DNA of 64,000 bases from Bromus sterilis. Taxonomy: Eukaryota; Streptophyta; Magnoliopsida; Poales; Poaceae. The stretch lies in contig OX465598.1 of assembly GCA_950022295.1 (NCBI GenBank), positions 1,178,001 to 1,242,000 of the forward strand, read 5' to 3'. The notes beneath the pieces are model-generated. The model was not told where the DNA came from and did no database searches. It saw nothing but the letters and a program-made list of their open reading frames with translations. Positions within the stretch are counted from its first letter, which is position 1, and each line of letters opens with the position of its first letter. The position numbers and the translations under genes are program-made. Below, in pieces: positions 1 to 11,064 of the stretch.

Positions 1-2790
1 CATTGACGAACCCCAGGGTGCATTTACGTGCCGGTCATCAACAGTCGCAGTTTTGGCCAATTCTGGTCTGTTTCATGGGCTATTAATCACAGTTATATGG
101 GCTATTAATCACCGTTTTGAGTCCCTGGAGTGATTTCCACCATTGACGAACCCCAGGGTGCATTTACGTGCCGGTAATCAATAGTCGCAGTTTTGGCCGA
201 GTCTGGCCTGTTTCATGGGCTATTAATCACAGTTATATGGGCTATTAATCACCGTTTTGGGTCCCCGGAGTGATTTCCACCATTGACGAACCCAGGGTGC
301 ATTTACGTGACGGTTATCAACACTCGCAGTTTTGGCCGATTCTGGCCTGTTTCATGGGCTATTAATCACAGTTATATGGGCTATTAATCACCGTTTTGGG
401 TCCCCGGAGTGATTTCCACCATTGACAAACCCCAGGGTGCATTTACGTGCAGGTCATCAACAGTCGCAGTTTTGGCCAATTCTGGTCTGTTTCATGGGCA
501 ATTAATCACAGTTACATGGGCTATTAATCACCGTTTTGAGTCCCTGGAGTGATTTCCACCATTGACGAACCCTAGGGTGCATTTACGTGCCGGTAATCAA
601 CCCTCGCACTTTTGGCCAATTCTGGCCTGTTTCATGAGCTATTAATCACAATTACCTGGGCTATTAATCACCGTTTTGGGTCCCCGAAGTGATTTCCACC
701 ATTGACGAACCCAGGGTGCATTTACGTGCCGGTCATCAGCCCTCGCACTTTTGGCCGATTCTGGCCTGTTTCATGGGCTCTTAATCACAGTTACATGGGC
801 TATTAATTACCGTTTTGGGTCCCCGGAGTGATTTCCACCATTGACGAACCCCAGGGTGCATTTACGTGACGGTCATCAACCCTCGCACTTTTGGCCGATT
901 CTGGCCTGTTTCATGGGATATTAATCACAGTCACATGGGCTATTAATCACCGTTTTGGGTCCCCGGAGTGATTTCCACCATTGACGAACCCTAGGGTGCA
1001 TTTATGTGACGGTCATCAACCCTCGCACTTTTGGCCGATTCTGGCCTGTTTCATGGGCTATTAATCACAATTACATGGGCTATTAATCACCGTTTTGGGT
1101 CCCCGGAGTGATTTCCACCATTGACGAACCCCAGGGTGCATTTACGTGCCGGTCATCAACAGTCGCAGTTTTGGCCAATTCTGGTCTGTTTCATGGGCTA
1201 TTAATCACAGTTATATGGGCTATTAATCACCGTTTTGAGTCCCTGGAGTGATTTCCACCATTGACGAACCCCAGGGTGCATTTACGTGCCGGTAATCAAT
1301 AGTCGCAGTTTTGGCCGAGTCTGGTCTGTTTCATGGGCTATTAATCACAGTTATATGGGCTATTAATCACCGTTTTGGGTCCCTGGAGTGATTTCCACCA
1401 TTGACAAACCCCAGGGTGCATTTACGTGCAGGTCATCAACAGTCGCAGTTTTGGCCAATTCTGGTCTGTTTCATGGGCAATTAATCACAGTTACATGGGC
1501 TATTAATCACCGTTTTGAGTCCCTGGAGTGATTTCCACCATTGACGAACCCTAGGGTGCATTTACGTGCCGGTAATCAACCCTCGCACTTTTGGCCAATT
1601 CTGGCCTGTTTCATGAGCTATTAATCACAATTACCTGGGCTATTAATCACCGTTTTGGGTCCCCGAAGTGATTTCCACCATTGACGTACCCAGGGTGCAT
1701 TTACGTGCCGGTCATCAGCCCTCGCACTTTTGGCCGATTCTGGCCTGTTTCATGGGCTCTTAATCACAGTTACATGGGCTATTAATTACCGTTTTGGGTC
1801 CCCGGAGTGATTTCCACTATTGACGAACCCAGGGTGCATTTACGTGACGGTCATCAACCCTCGCACTTTTGGCCGATTCTGGCCTGTTTGACGGGCTATT
1901 AATCACAGTTATATGGGCTATTAATCACCGTTTTGGGTCCCCGGAGTGATTTCCACCATTGACGAACCCCAGGGTGCATTTACGTGATGGTCATCAACCC
2001 TCGCACTTTTGGCCGATTCTGGCCTGTTTCATGGGCTACTAATCACAGTTACATGGGCTATTAATCACCGTTTTGGGTCCCCGGAGTGATTTCCACCATT
2101 GATGAACCCAGGGTGCATTTACGTGACGGTTATCAACACTCGCAGTTTTGGCCGATTCTGGCCATTTTCATGGGTTATTAATAACAGTTATATGGGCTAT
2201 TAATCACCGTTTTGGGTCCCCGGAGTGATTTCCAACTTTGACAAAACCTAGGGTGCATTTACGTGACGGTCATCAACCCTCGCACTTTTGGCCGATTCTG
2301 GCCTGTTTCATGGGCTATTAATCACAGTCACATGGGCTATTAATCACCGTTTTGGGTCCCCGGAGTGATTTCCACCATTGACGAACCCTAGGGTGCATTT
2401 ATGTGACGGTCATCAACCCTCGCACTTTTGGCCGATTCTGGCCTGTTTCATGGGCTATTAATCACAATTACATGGGCTATTAATCACCGTTTTGGGTCCC
2501 CGGAGTGATTTCCACCATTGACGAACCCCAGGGTGCATTTACGTGCCGGTCATCAACAGTCGCAGTTTTGGCCAATTCTGGTCTGTTTCATGGGCTATTA
2601 ATCACAGTTATATGGGCTATTAATCACCGTTTTGAGTCCCTGGAGTGATTTCCACCATTGACGAACCCCAGGGTGCATTTACGTGCCGGTAATCAACCCT
2701 CGCACTTTTGGCCGATTCTGGCCTGTTTCATGAGCTATTAATCATAATTACCTGGGCTATTAATCTCCGTTTGGGTCCCCGAAGTGATTT
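1..2790 (+). repeat. Region 1: local 7- to 10-monomer duplications
   Basis: Rare variants recur at fixed offsets. The monomer at 1 recurs at 1119, and GCCGAGTC recurs from about 199 to 1317, both an offset of 1,118 (8 monomers). GTGCAGGTC near 451, ATTACCTGGG at 651 and TATTAATTAC at 801 recur 979 bp later (7 monomers). CAGTCACATGG near 931 recurs 1,397 bp later at 2328 (10 monomers). The change from 1,118 to 979 means that the second round has lost one monomer relative to the first, which carries an extra monomer at about 281-420. No gene is present. Confidence 0.8.
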
Positions 2791-5150
2791 CCACCATTGA
2801 CGTACCCAGGGTGCATTTACGTGCCGGTCATCAACCCTCTCACTTTTGGCCGATTCTGGCCTGTTTCATGGGCTATTAATCAAAGTTACATGGGCAATTA
2901 ATCACCGTTTTGGGTCCCCGGAGTGATTTCCACCATTAAAGAACCCCAGGGTGCATTTACGTGACGGTCATCAACCCTCGCACTATTGGCCGATTCTGGC
3001 CTATTTCATGGGCTATTAATCACAGTTATATGGGCTATTAATCACCGTTTTGGGTCCCTGGAGTGATTTCCACCATTGACGAACCCTAGGGTGCATTTAC
3101 GTGACGGTCATCAACCCTCGCACTTTTGGCCGATTCTGGCCATTTTCATGGGTTATTAATAATAGTTATATAGGCTATTAATCACCGTTTTGGGTCCCCG
3201 AAGTGATTTCCACCATTGATGAACCCAGGGTGCATTTACGTGCCGGTCATCAACCCTTGAACTTTTTGTCGATTCTGGCCTGTTTCATGGGCTATTAATA
3301 ACAGTTACATGGGCTATTAATCACCGTTTTGGGTCCCCGGAGTGATTTCCACCATTGAGGAACCCAGGCTGCATTTACGTGCCGCTCATCAACAGTCGCA
3401 GTTTTTGCCGATTCTGGCCTATTTCATGGGCTATTAATCATAGTTACATGGGCTATTAATCACCGTTTTGGGTCCCCGGAGTGATTTCCACCACTGACGA
3501 ACCCATGGTGCATTTACGTGCCGGTCATCAACCCTCGCACTTTTTGTCGATTCTGGTCTGTTTCATGGGCTATTAATAACAGTTACATGGGCTATTAATG
3601 ACCGTTTTGGGTCCCCGGAGTGATTTCCACCATTGACGAACCCAGGCTGCATTTACGTGATGGTCATCAACAGTCGCAGTTTTTGCCGACTCTGGCCTCT
3701 TTCATGGGCTATTAATCACAGTTATATAGGCTATTAATCACCGTTTTGGGTCCCCGGAGTGATTTCCACCATTGACGAACCCCAGGGTGCATTTACGTGA
3801 CGATCATCAACCCTCGCCCTTTTTGCCGATTCTGGCCTATTTCATGGGCTATTAATCACAGTTACATGGGCTATTAATCACCGTTTTGGGTCGCCGGAGT
3901 GATTTCCACCATTGACGAACCCTAGGGTGCATTTACGTGACGGTCAACAACCCTCGCACTTTTGGCCGATTCTGGCCTGTTTCATGGGCTATTCATCACA
4001 GTTACATGGGCAATTAATCACCGTTTTGGGTCCTCGGAGTGATTTCCACCATTGACGAACCACAGGGTGCATTTACGTGCCGGTCATCAACAGTCGCAGT
4101 TTTGGCCGATTCTGGCCTGTTTCATGGGCTATTAATCACAGTTATATGGGCTATTAATCACCGTTTTGGGTCTTCGGAGTGATTTCCACCATTGACGAAC
4201 ACCAGGGTGCATTTACGTGACGGTCATCAACCCTCGCACTTTTGGCAGATTCTGGCCTGTTTCATGGGCTATTAATCACAGTTACATGGTCAATTAATCA
4301 TTGTTTTGGGTCCCCGGAGTGATTTCCACCATTGACGAACCCAGGCTGCATTTCCGTGCCGGTCATCAACAGTCACAGTTTTTGCCGATTCTGGCCTGTT
4401 TCATGGGCTATTAATCACAGTTATATGGGCTATTAATCACCGTTTTGGGTCCCCGGAGTGATTTCCACAATTGACGAACCCCAGGGTGCATTTACGTGAC
4501 GGTCATCAACCCTCGCACTTTTGGCCGATTCTGGCCTGTTTCATGGGCTATTAATCACTATTACATGGGCTATTAATCACCGTTTTGGGTCCCCGGAGTG
4601 ATTTCCACCATTGACGAACCCTAGGGTGCATTTACGTGCCGGTCATTAACAGTCGCAGTTTTGGCCAATTCTGGTCTGTTTCATGGGCTATTAATCACTG
4701 TTATATGGGCTATTAATGACCGTTTTGGGTCCCTGGAGTGATTTCCACCATTGACGAACCCTAGGGTGCATTTACGTGCCGGTCATCAACCCTCGCACTT
4801 TTGGCAGATTCTGGCCTGTTTCATGAGCTATTAATCACAATTAAATGGGCTATTAATCACCGTTTTGGGTCCCCGAAGTGATTTCCACCATTGACGTACT
4901 CAGGGTGCATTTACGTGCCGGTCATCAAGACTCACAGTTTTGGCCGATTCTGGTCATTTTCATGGGCTATTAATCATACTTATATGGGCTATTAATCACC
5001 GTTTTGGGTCCCCGGAGTGATTTCCACCATTGACGAACCAAGGGTGCATTTACGTGACAGTTATCAACACTCGCAGTTTTGGCCGATTCTGGCCATTCTC
5101 ATGGGTTATTAATAACAGTTATATGGGCTATTAATCACCGTTTTGGGTCC
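2791..5150 (+). repeat. Region 2: irregular monomers with many private changes
   Basis: About 17 monomers carry many substitutions seen once or a few times, such as CCATTAAAG near 2933, TTTCCGTGCC near 4350 and GGCTGC forms near 3367, 3647 and 4343. I found no long near-identical partner for this stretch elsewhere in the window. It therefore looks less recently homogenised than its neighbours. By-eye comparison could miss a partner. It contains no gene or RNA. Confidence 0.65.
3083..3092. repeat. 10-bp perfect palindrome ACCCTAGGGT (example)
   Basis: ACCCTAGGGT equals its own reverse complement. The site has three common forms across the array: CCCTAGGG (perfect), CCCCAGGG (one mismatch) and CCCAGGG (one base shorter). 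The short form is the main source of 139-bp monomers. It resembles telomeric CCCTAA/TTAGGG only superficially, because it is a single unit per monomer. Confidence 0.8.
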
Positions 5151-5305
5151 CCGGAGTGATTTCCACCATTGACGAACCAAGGGTGCATTTACGTGACAGT
5201 TATCAACACTCGCAGTTTTGGCCGATTCTGGCCATTCTCATGGGTTATTAATAACAGTTATATGGGCTATTAAGCACCGTTTTGGGTCCCCGGAGTGATT
5301 TCCAC
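5028..5305 (+). repeat. Adjacent near-identical monomer pair (139 + 139 bp)
   Basis: Monomers at 5028-5166 and 5167-5305 share GAACCAAGGG, GACAGTTATCAACACTCGCAG, CCATTCTCATGGGTTATT and TAACAGTTATATGG. The only difference noticed is AATCACCG versus AAGCACCG. Neighbouring monomers elsewhere usually differ at many positions, so this is a recent single-monomer tandem duplication. A related monomer with AAGTACCG starts near 34,740 at the head of the second copy of this region. Confidence 0.8.
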
Positions 5306-6731
5306 CATTGACGAACCCTAGGGTGCATTTACGTGACAGTCATCAACCCTCGCACTTTTGGCCGATTCGGGCCTGTTTCATGGGCTATTAATCACAGTTA
5401 CATGGGCTATTAATCACCATTTTGGGTCCCCGGAATGATTTCCACCATTGACGAACCCTAGGGTACATTTATGTGACGGTCATCAACCCTCGCATTTTCT
5501 GCCGATTCTGGCCTGTTTCATGGGATATTAATCACAGTTCCATGGGCTATTAATCACCGTTTTGGGTCCCCGGAGTGATTTCCACCATTGGCAAACCCAG
5601 GGTGCATTTACGTGACGGTCATCAACCCTCGCAGTTTTGGCCGATTCTGGCCATTCTCATGGGTTATTAATAACAGTTATATGGGCTATTAATCACCGTT
5701 TTGGGTCCCCGGAGTGATTTCCACCATTGACGAACCCTAGGGTGCATTTACGTGACAGTCCTCAACCCTCGCACTTTTGGCCGATTCTGGCCTGTTTCAT
5801 GGGCTATTAATCACAGTTACATGGGCTATTAATCACCGTTTTGGGTCCCCGGAGTGATTTCCACCATTGACGAACCCTAGGGTACATTTATGTGACGGTC
5901 ATCAACCCTCGCACTTTTGGCCGATTCTGGCCTGTTTCATGGGCTATTAATCACAGTTCCATGGGCTATTAATCACCGTTTTGGGTCCCCGGTGTGATTT
6001 CCACCATTGACGAACCCAGGGTGCATTTACGTGCCGGTCATCAACCCTCACACTTTTGGCCGATTCTGGCCTGTTTAATGGGCTATTAATAACAGTATAC
6101 ATGGGCTATTAATCATCGTTTTTGGTCCCCGGAGTGATTTCCACCATTGACGAACCCAGGCTGCATTTACGTGCCGGTCATCAACATTCGCCGTTTTTGC
6201 CGATTCTGGCCTGTTTCATGGGCTATTAATCACAGTTATATAGGCTATTAATCACCGTTTTGGGTCCGCGGAGTGATTTCCACCATTGACGAACCCCAGG
6301 GTGCATTTACGTGACGATCATCAACCCTCGCCCTTTTGGCCGATTCTGGCCTGTTTCATGGGCTATTAATCATAGTTACATGGGCTATTAATCACCGTTT
6401 TGGGTCCCCAGAGTGATTTCCACCATTGACGAACCCTAGGGTGCATTTACGTGCCGGTCATCAAGACTCGCAGTTTTGGCCGATTCTGGCCATTTTCATG
6501 GGCTATTAATCATAGTTATATGGGCTATTAATCACCGTTTTGGGTCCCCGGAGTGATTTCCACCATTGACGAACCCAGGGTGCATTTACGTGCCGGTCAT
6601 CAACCCTCACACTTTTTGCCGATTCTGGCCTGTTTAATGGGCTATTAATAACAGTATACATGGGCTATTAATCATCGTTTTGGGTCCCCGGAGTGATTTC
6701 CACCACTGACGAAGCCTAGGGTGCATTTACG

Positions 6732-6740
6732 TGACGGTCA
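6732..6740. other. Dyad TGAC-G-GTCA (example of a recurrent candidate protein site)
   Basis: TGACGGTCA is an inverted repeat of TGAC around a central G and is preceded by TTACG. It recurs in many monomers. In others it is broken as TGCCGGTCA, TGACAGTCC or TGACGATCA. Dyads of this kind are typical of dimeric DNA-binding proteins, but nothing in the sequence shows that it is bound. The variant classes follow the higher-order blocks, so any binding would vary by block. Confidence 0.35.
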
Positions 6741-6776
6741 TCAACCCTCGCACTTTTGGCCGATTCTGGCCTGTTT

Positions 6777-6815
6777 CATGGGCTATTAATCACAGTTACA
6801 TGGGCTATTAATCAC
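6777..6815 (+). repeat. Internal 17-bp direct repeat, 22-bp spacing (example)
   Basis: CATGGGCTATTAATCAC occurs at 6777-6793 and again at 6799-6815, separated by AGTTA, giving a 22-bp period inside the monomer. The pair is present in nearly every monomer, with variants such as GGGTTATTAATAAC or GGGCAATTAATCAC in one half. Each half carries the palindrome ATTAAT. The simplest reading is that an ancestral monomer of about 118 bp gained a 22-bp internal duplication before the array was amplified. Confidence 0.85.
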
Positions 6816-7402
6816 CGTTTTGTGTCCCCGGAGTGATTTCCACCATTGACGAACCCTAGGGTGCATTTATGTGACGGTCATCAACCCTCGCACTTTTGGC
6901 CGATTCTGGCCTGTTTCATGGGCTATTAATCACAGTTCCATGAGCTATTAATCACCGTTTTGGGTCCCCGGAGCGATTTCCACCACTGACGAACCCTAGG
7001 GTGCATTTACGTGACGGTCATCAACCCTTGCACTTTTGGCCGATTCTGGCCTGTTTCATGGGCTATTAATCACAGTTACCTGGGCTATTAATCACCGTTT
7101 TGGGTCCCCGGAGTGATTTCCACCATTGACAAACCCAGGGTGTATTTACGTGCCGGTCATCAACCCTCGCACTTTTTGCCGATTCTGGCCTGTTTTATGG
7201 GCTATTAATAACAGTATACATGGGCTATTAATCATCGTTTTGGGTCAGCGGAGTGATTTCCACCATTGACGAACCCAGGCTGCATTTACGTGCCGGTCAT
7301 CAACAGTCGCCGTTTTTGCCGATTCTGGCTGGTTTCATGGGCTATTAATCACAGTTATATAGGCTATTAATGACCGTTTTGGGTCCCCGGAGTGATTTCC
7401 AC

Positions 7403-7542
7403 CATTGACGAACCCCAGGGTGCATTTACGTGACGATCATCAACCCTCGCCCTTTTGGCCGATTCTGGCCTGTTTCATGGGCTATTAATCACAGTTACAT
7501 GGGCAATTAATCACCGTTTTGGGTCCCCGGAGTGATTTCCAC
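7403..7542 (+). repeat. Probable hybrid monomer in block A
   Basis: The left half carries GATCATCAACCCTCGCCC, normally followed by GGGCTATT. The right half carries GGGCAATTAATC, normally found in the next monomer, which begins GACGGTCATC. At the matching place near 37.26-37.54 kb both full monomers are present. The copy here is thus best explained by a one-monomer deletion, with the switch in the shared TTTTGGCCGATTCTGGCC box. An insertion in the other copy is the alternative. Confidence 0.65.
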
Positions 7543-9480
7543 CATTGACGAACCAAGGGTGCATTTACGTGACGGTTATCAACACTCGCAGTTTTGGCCG
7601 ATTCTGGCCATTCTCATGGGTTATTAATAACAGTTATATGGGCTATTAATCACCGTTTTGGGTCCCCGGAGTGATTTCCACCATTGACGAACCCTAGGGT
7701 GCATTTACGTGACAGTCCTCAACCCTCGCACTTTTGGCCGATTCTGGCCTGTTTCATGGGCTATTAATCACAGTTACATGGGCTATTAATCACCGTTTTG
7801 GGTCCCCGGAGTGATTTCCACCATTGACGAACCCTAGGGTACATTTATGTGACGGTCATCAACCCTCGCACTTTTGGCCGATTCTGGCCTGTTTCATGGG
7901 CTATTAATCACAGTTCCATGGGCTATTAATCACCGTTTTGGGTCCCCGGAGTGATTTCCACTATTGACGAACCCAGGGTGCATTTACGTGCCGGTCATCA
8001 ACCCTCACACTTTTTGCCGATTCTGGCCTGTTTAATGGGCTATTAATAACAGTATACATGGGCTATTAATCATCGTTTTTGGTCCCCGGAGTGATTTCCA
8101 CCATTGACGAACCCAGGCTGCATTTACGTGCCGGTCATCAATATTCGCCATTTTTGCCGATTCTGGCCTGTTTCATGGGCTATTAATCACAGTTATATAG
8201 GCTATTAATCACCGTTTTGGGTCCGCGGAGTGATTTCCACCATTGACGAACCCCAGGGTGCATTTACGTGACGATCATCAACCCTCGCCCTTTTGGCCGA
8301 TTCTGGCCTGTTTCATGGGCTATTAATCACAGTTACATGGGCTATTAATCACCGTTTTGGGTCCCCGGAGTGATTTCCACCATTGACGAACCGCAGGGTG
8401 CATTTACGTGACGGTCATCAACCCTCGCACTTTTGGCCGATTCTGGCCTGTTTCATGGGCTATTAATCACAGTTACATGGGCAATTAATCACCGTTTTGG
8501 GTCGCCGGAGTGATTTCCACCATTGGCGAACCCAGGGTGCATTTACGTGACGGTCATCAACCCTCGCAGTTTTGGCCGATTCTGGCCATTCTCATGGGTT
8601 ATTAATAACAGTTATATGGGCTATTAATCACCGTTTTGGGTCCCCGGAGTGATTTCCACCATTGACGAACCCTAGGGTGCATTTACGTGACAGTCCTCAA
8701 CCCTCGCACTTTTGGCCGATTCTGGCCTGTTTCATGGGCTATTAATCACAGTTACATGGGCTATTAATCACCGTTTTGGGTCCCCAGAGTGATTTCCACC
8801 ATTGACGAACCCTAGGGTACATTTATGTGACGGTCATCAACCCTCGCACTTTTGGCCGATTCTGGCCTGTTTCATGGGCTATTAATCACAGTTCCATGGG
8901 CTATTAATCACCGTTTTGGGTCCCCGGAGTGATTCCACCATTGACGAACCCAGGGTGCATTTACGTGCCGGTCATCAACCCTCACACTTTTTGCCGATTC
9001 TGGCCTGTTTAATGGGCTATTAATAACAGTATACATGGGCTATTAATCATCGTTTTTGGTCCCCGGAGTGATTTCCACCATTGACGAACCCAGGCTGCAT
9101 TTACGTGCCGGTCATCAACATTCGCCGTTTTTGCCGATTCTGGCCTGTTTCATGGGCTATTAATCACAGTTATATAGGCTATTAATCACCGTTTTGGGTC
9201 CGCGGAGTGATTTCCACCATTGACGAACCCCAGGGTGCATTTACGTGACGATCATCAACCCTCGCCCTTTTGGCCGATTCTGGCCTGTTTCATGGGCTAT
9301 TAATCATAGTTACATGGGCTATTAATCACCGTTTTGGGTCCCCGGAGTGATTTCCACCATTGACGAACCCTAGGGTGCATTTACGTGCCGGTCATCAAGA
9401 CTCGCAGTTTTGGCCGATTCTGGCCATTTTCATGGGCTATTAATCATAGTTATATGGGCTATTAATCACCGTTTTGGGTC

Positions 9481-10340
9481 CCCATAGTGATTTCCACAAT
9501 TGACAAACCCTAGAGTGCATTTACGTGACGGTCATCAAACCTCGCACTTTTGGCCGATTCTGGCCTGTTTCATGGGCTATTAATCACAGTTACATGGGCT
9601 ATTAATCACCGTTTTGGGTCTCCGGAGTGATTTCCACCATTGACGAACCCAAGGTGCATTTACGTGCCGGTCATCAACCCTCGCACTTTTTGCCGATTCT
9701 GGCCTGTTTTATGGGCTATTAATAACAGTTATATGGGCTATTAATCATCGTTTTTGGTCCCTGGAGTGATTTCCACCATTGACGAACCCAGGCTGCATTT
9801 ACGTGCCGGTCATCAACAGTCGCCATTTTTGCCGATTATGGCCTGTTTCATGGGCTATTAATCACAGTTATATAGGCTATTAATCACCGTTTTGGGTCCG
9901 CGGAGTGATTTCCACCATTGACGAACCCCAGGGTGCATTTACGTGACGATCATCAACCCTCGCCCTTTTGGCCGATTCTGGCCTGTTTCATGGGCTATTA
10001 ATCATAGTTACATGGGCTATTAATCACCGTTTTGGGTCCCCGGAGTGATTTCCACCATTGACGAACCCTAGGGTGCATTTACGTGCCGGTCATCAAGACT
10101 CGCAGTTTTGGCCGATTCTGGCCACTTTCATGGGCTATTAATCATAGTTATATGGGCTATTAATCACCGTTTTGGGTCCCCGGAGTGATTTCCACCATTG
10201 ACAAACCCCAGGGTGCATTTACGTGCCGGTCATCAACAGTCGCAGTTTTGGCCAATTCTGGTCTGTTTCATGGGCTATTAATCACAATTACATGGGCTAT
10301 TAATCACCGTTTTGGGTCCCCGGAGTGATTTCCACCATTG
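9481..10340 (+). repeat. Region 4: block A tail and transition to block B
   Basis: This stretch opens with a monomer bearing CCCATAGTG, ACAATTGACAAACC and TAGAGTGC. It then passes through a second partial set of block A monomers (GGCTGC, TCCGCGGAG and AAGACTCGCAG with the variant GGCCACTTTC near 10,121). The GGCCACTTTC form recurs near 14,159 and 25,040, which ties this transition to two later copies. No gene is present. Confidence 0.75.
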
Positions 10341-10710
10341 ACAAACCCCAGGGTGCATTTATGTGTCGGTCATCAGCCCTTGCACTTTTGGCCGATTCTG
10401 GCCTGTTTCATGGGCTCTTAATCACAGTTACATGGGCTATTAATCACCGTTTTGGGTCTCCGGAGTGATTTCCACCATTGACGAACCCAGGGTGCATTTA
10501 CGTGACGGTTATCAACACTCGCAGTTTTGGCCGATTCTGGCCATTTTCATGGGTTATTAATAACAGCTATATGGGCTATTAATCACCGTCTTGGGTCCCC
10601 GGAGTGATTTCCACCACTGACGAACCCTAGGGTGCATTTACGTGACGGTCATCATCCCTCGCACTTTTGGCCGATTCTGGCCTGTTTCATGGGCTATTAA
10701 TCACAGTTAC

Positions 10711-10721
10711 ATGGGTAATCA
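10711..10721 (+). repeat. First of ten 4-bp-deleted monomer sites (block B marker)
   Basis: ATGGGTAATCA here replaces ATGGGCTATTAATCA, removing 4 bp from the second half of the internal direct repeat. The same deletion is at 11,405, 12,518, 14,749, 15,862, 20,888, 21,582, 25,491, 26,185 and 27,298. A shared deletion in a shared variant background implies one origin followed by amplification. Most copies continue CCGTTTTGTGTCC; those at 10,711 and 14,749 continue CCATTTTGTGTCC, pairing these two copies. Confidence 0.85.
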
Positions 10722-11064
10722 CCATTTTGTGTCCCCGGAGTGATTTCCACCATTGACGAACCCTAGGGTGCATTTATGTGACGGTCATCAACCCTCGCAC
10801 TTTTGGCCGATTCTGGCCTGTTTCATGGGCTATTAATCACAGTTCCATGGGCTATTAATCACCGTTTTGGGTCCCCGGAGTGATTTCCACCACTGACGAA
10901 CCCTAGAGTGCATTTACGTGACGGTCATCAACCCTCGCACTTTTGGCCGATTCTGGCCTGTTTCATGAGCTATTAATCACAATTACCTGGGCTATTAATC
11001 ACCGTTTTGGGTCCCCGAAATGATTTCCACCATTGACGTACCCAGGGTGCATTTACGTGCCGGT

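Larger units (their letters stand above)
6704..6843 (+). repeat. Representative monomer (140 bp), close to the commonest sequence
   Basis: This copy is used to define monomer numbering. In phase with CATTGAC, the commonest form has CATTGACGAACC at 1-12, a CCCTAGGG core at 11-18, TTACGTGACGGTCATCA at 24-40, CCCTCGCAC at 42-50, TTTTGGCCGATTCTGG at 51-66, CATGGGCTATTAATCAC at 74-90 and 96-112, CCGTTTTGGGTCC at 112-124 and CCGGAGTGATTTCCAC at 125-140. This copy differs at only three places by eye: CACTGAC for CATTGAC, GAAGCC for GAACCC, and TGTGTCC for TGGGTCC. The phase is arbitrary, since the array has no visible natural start. Confidence 0.9.
5151..9480 (+). repeat. Region 3: block A higher-order repeat, three rounds
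   Basis: Block A is an ordered run of distinctive monomers: TTGGCGAACCC with CCATTCTCATGGG; GACAGTCCTCAACCC; GGGTACATTTATGTG with GTTCCATGG; CCTCACACTTTTTGCC with TTTAATGGG and a one-base-longer ACAGTATACATGG; GGCTGC with CATTCGCC and ATATAGG; TCCGCGGAG with GATCATCAACCCTCGCCC; and AAGACTCGCAG. The GACAGTCCTC marker is at 5754, 7711 and 8689 here. The spacings are 1,957 bp (14 monomers) and 978 bp (7 monomers). The whole stretch has a collinear partner at 34.74-39.6 kb. Confidence 0.85.

Noticed and set aside
3083..3092. Telomere-like CCCTA/TAGGG
   Set aside because: Only one such unit occurs per 140 bp and never in tandem, so it is not a telomeric repeat.
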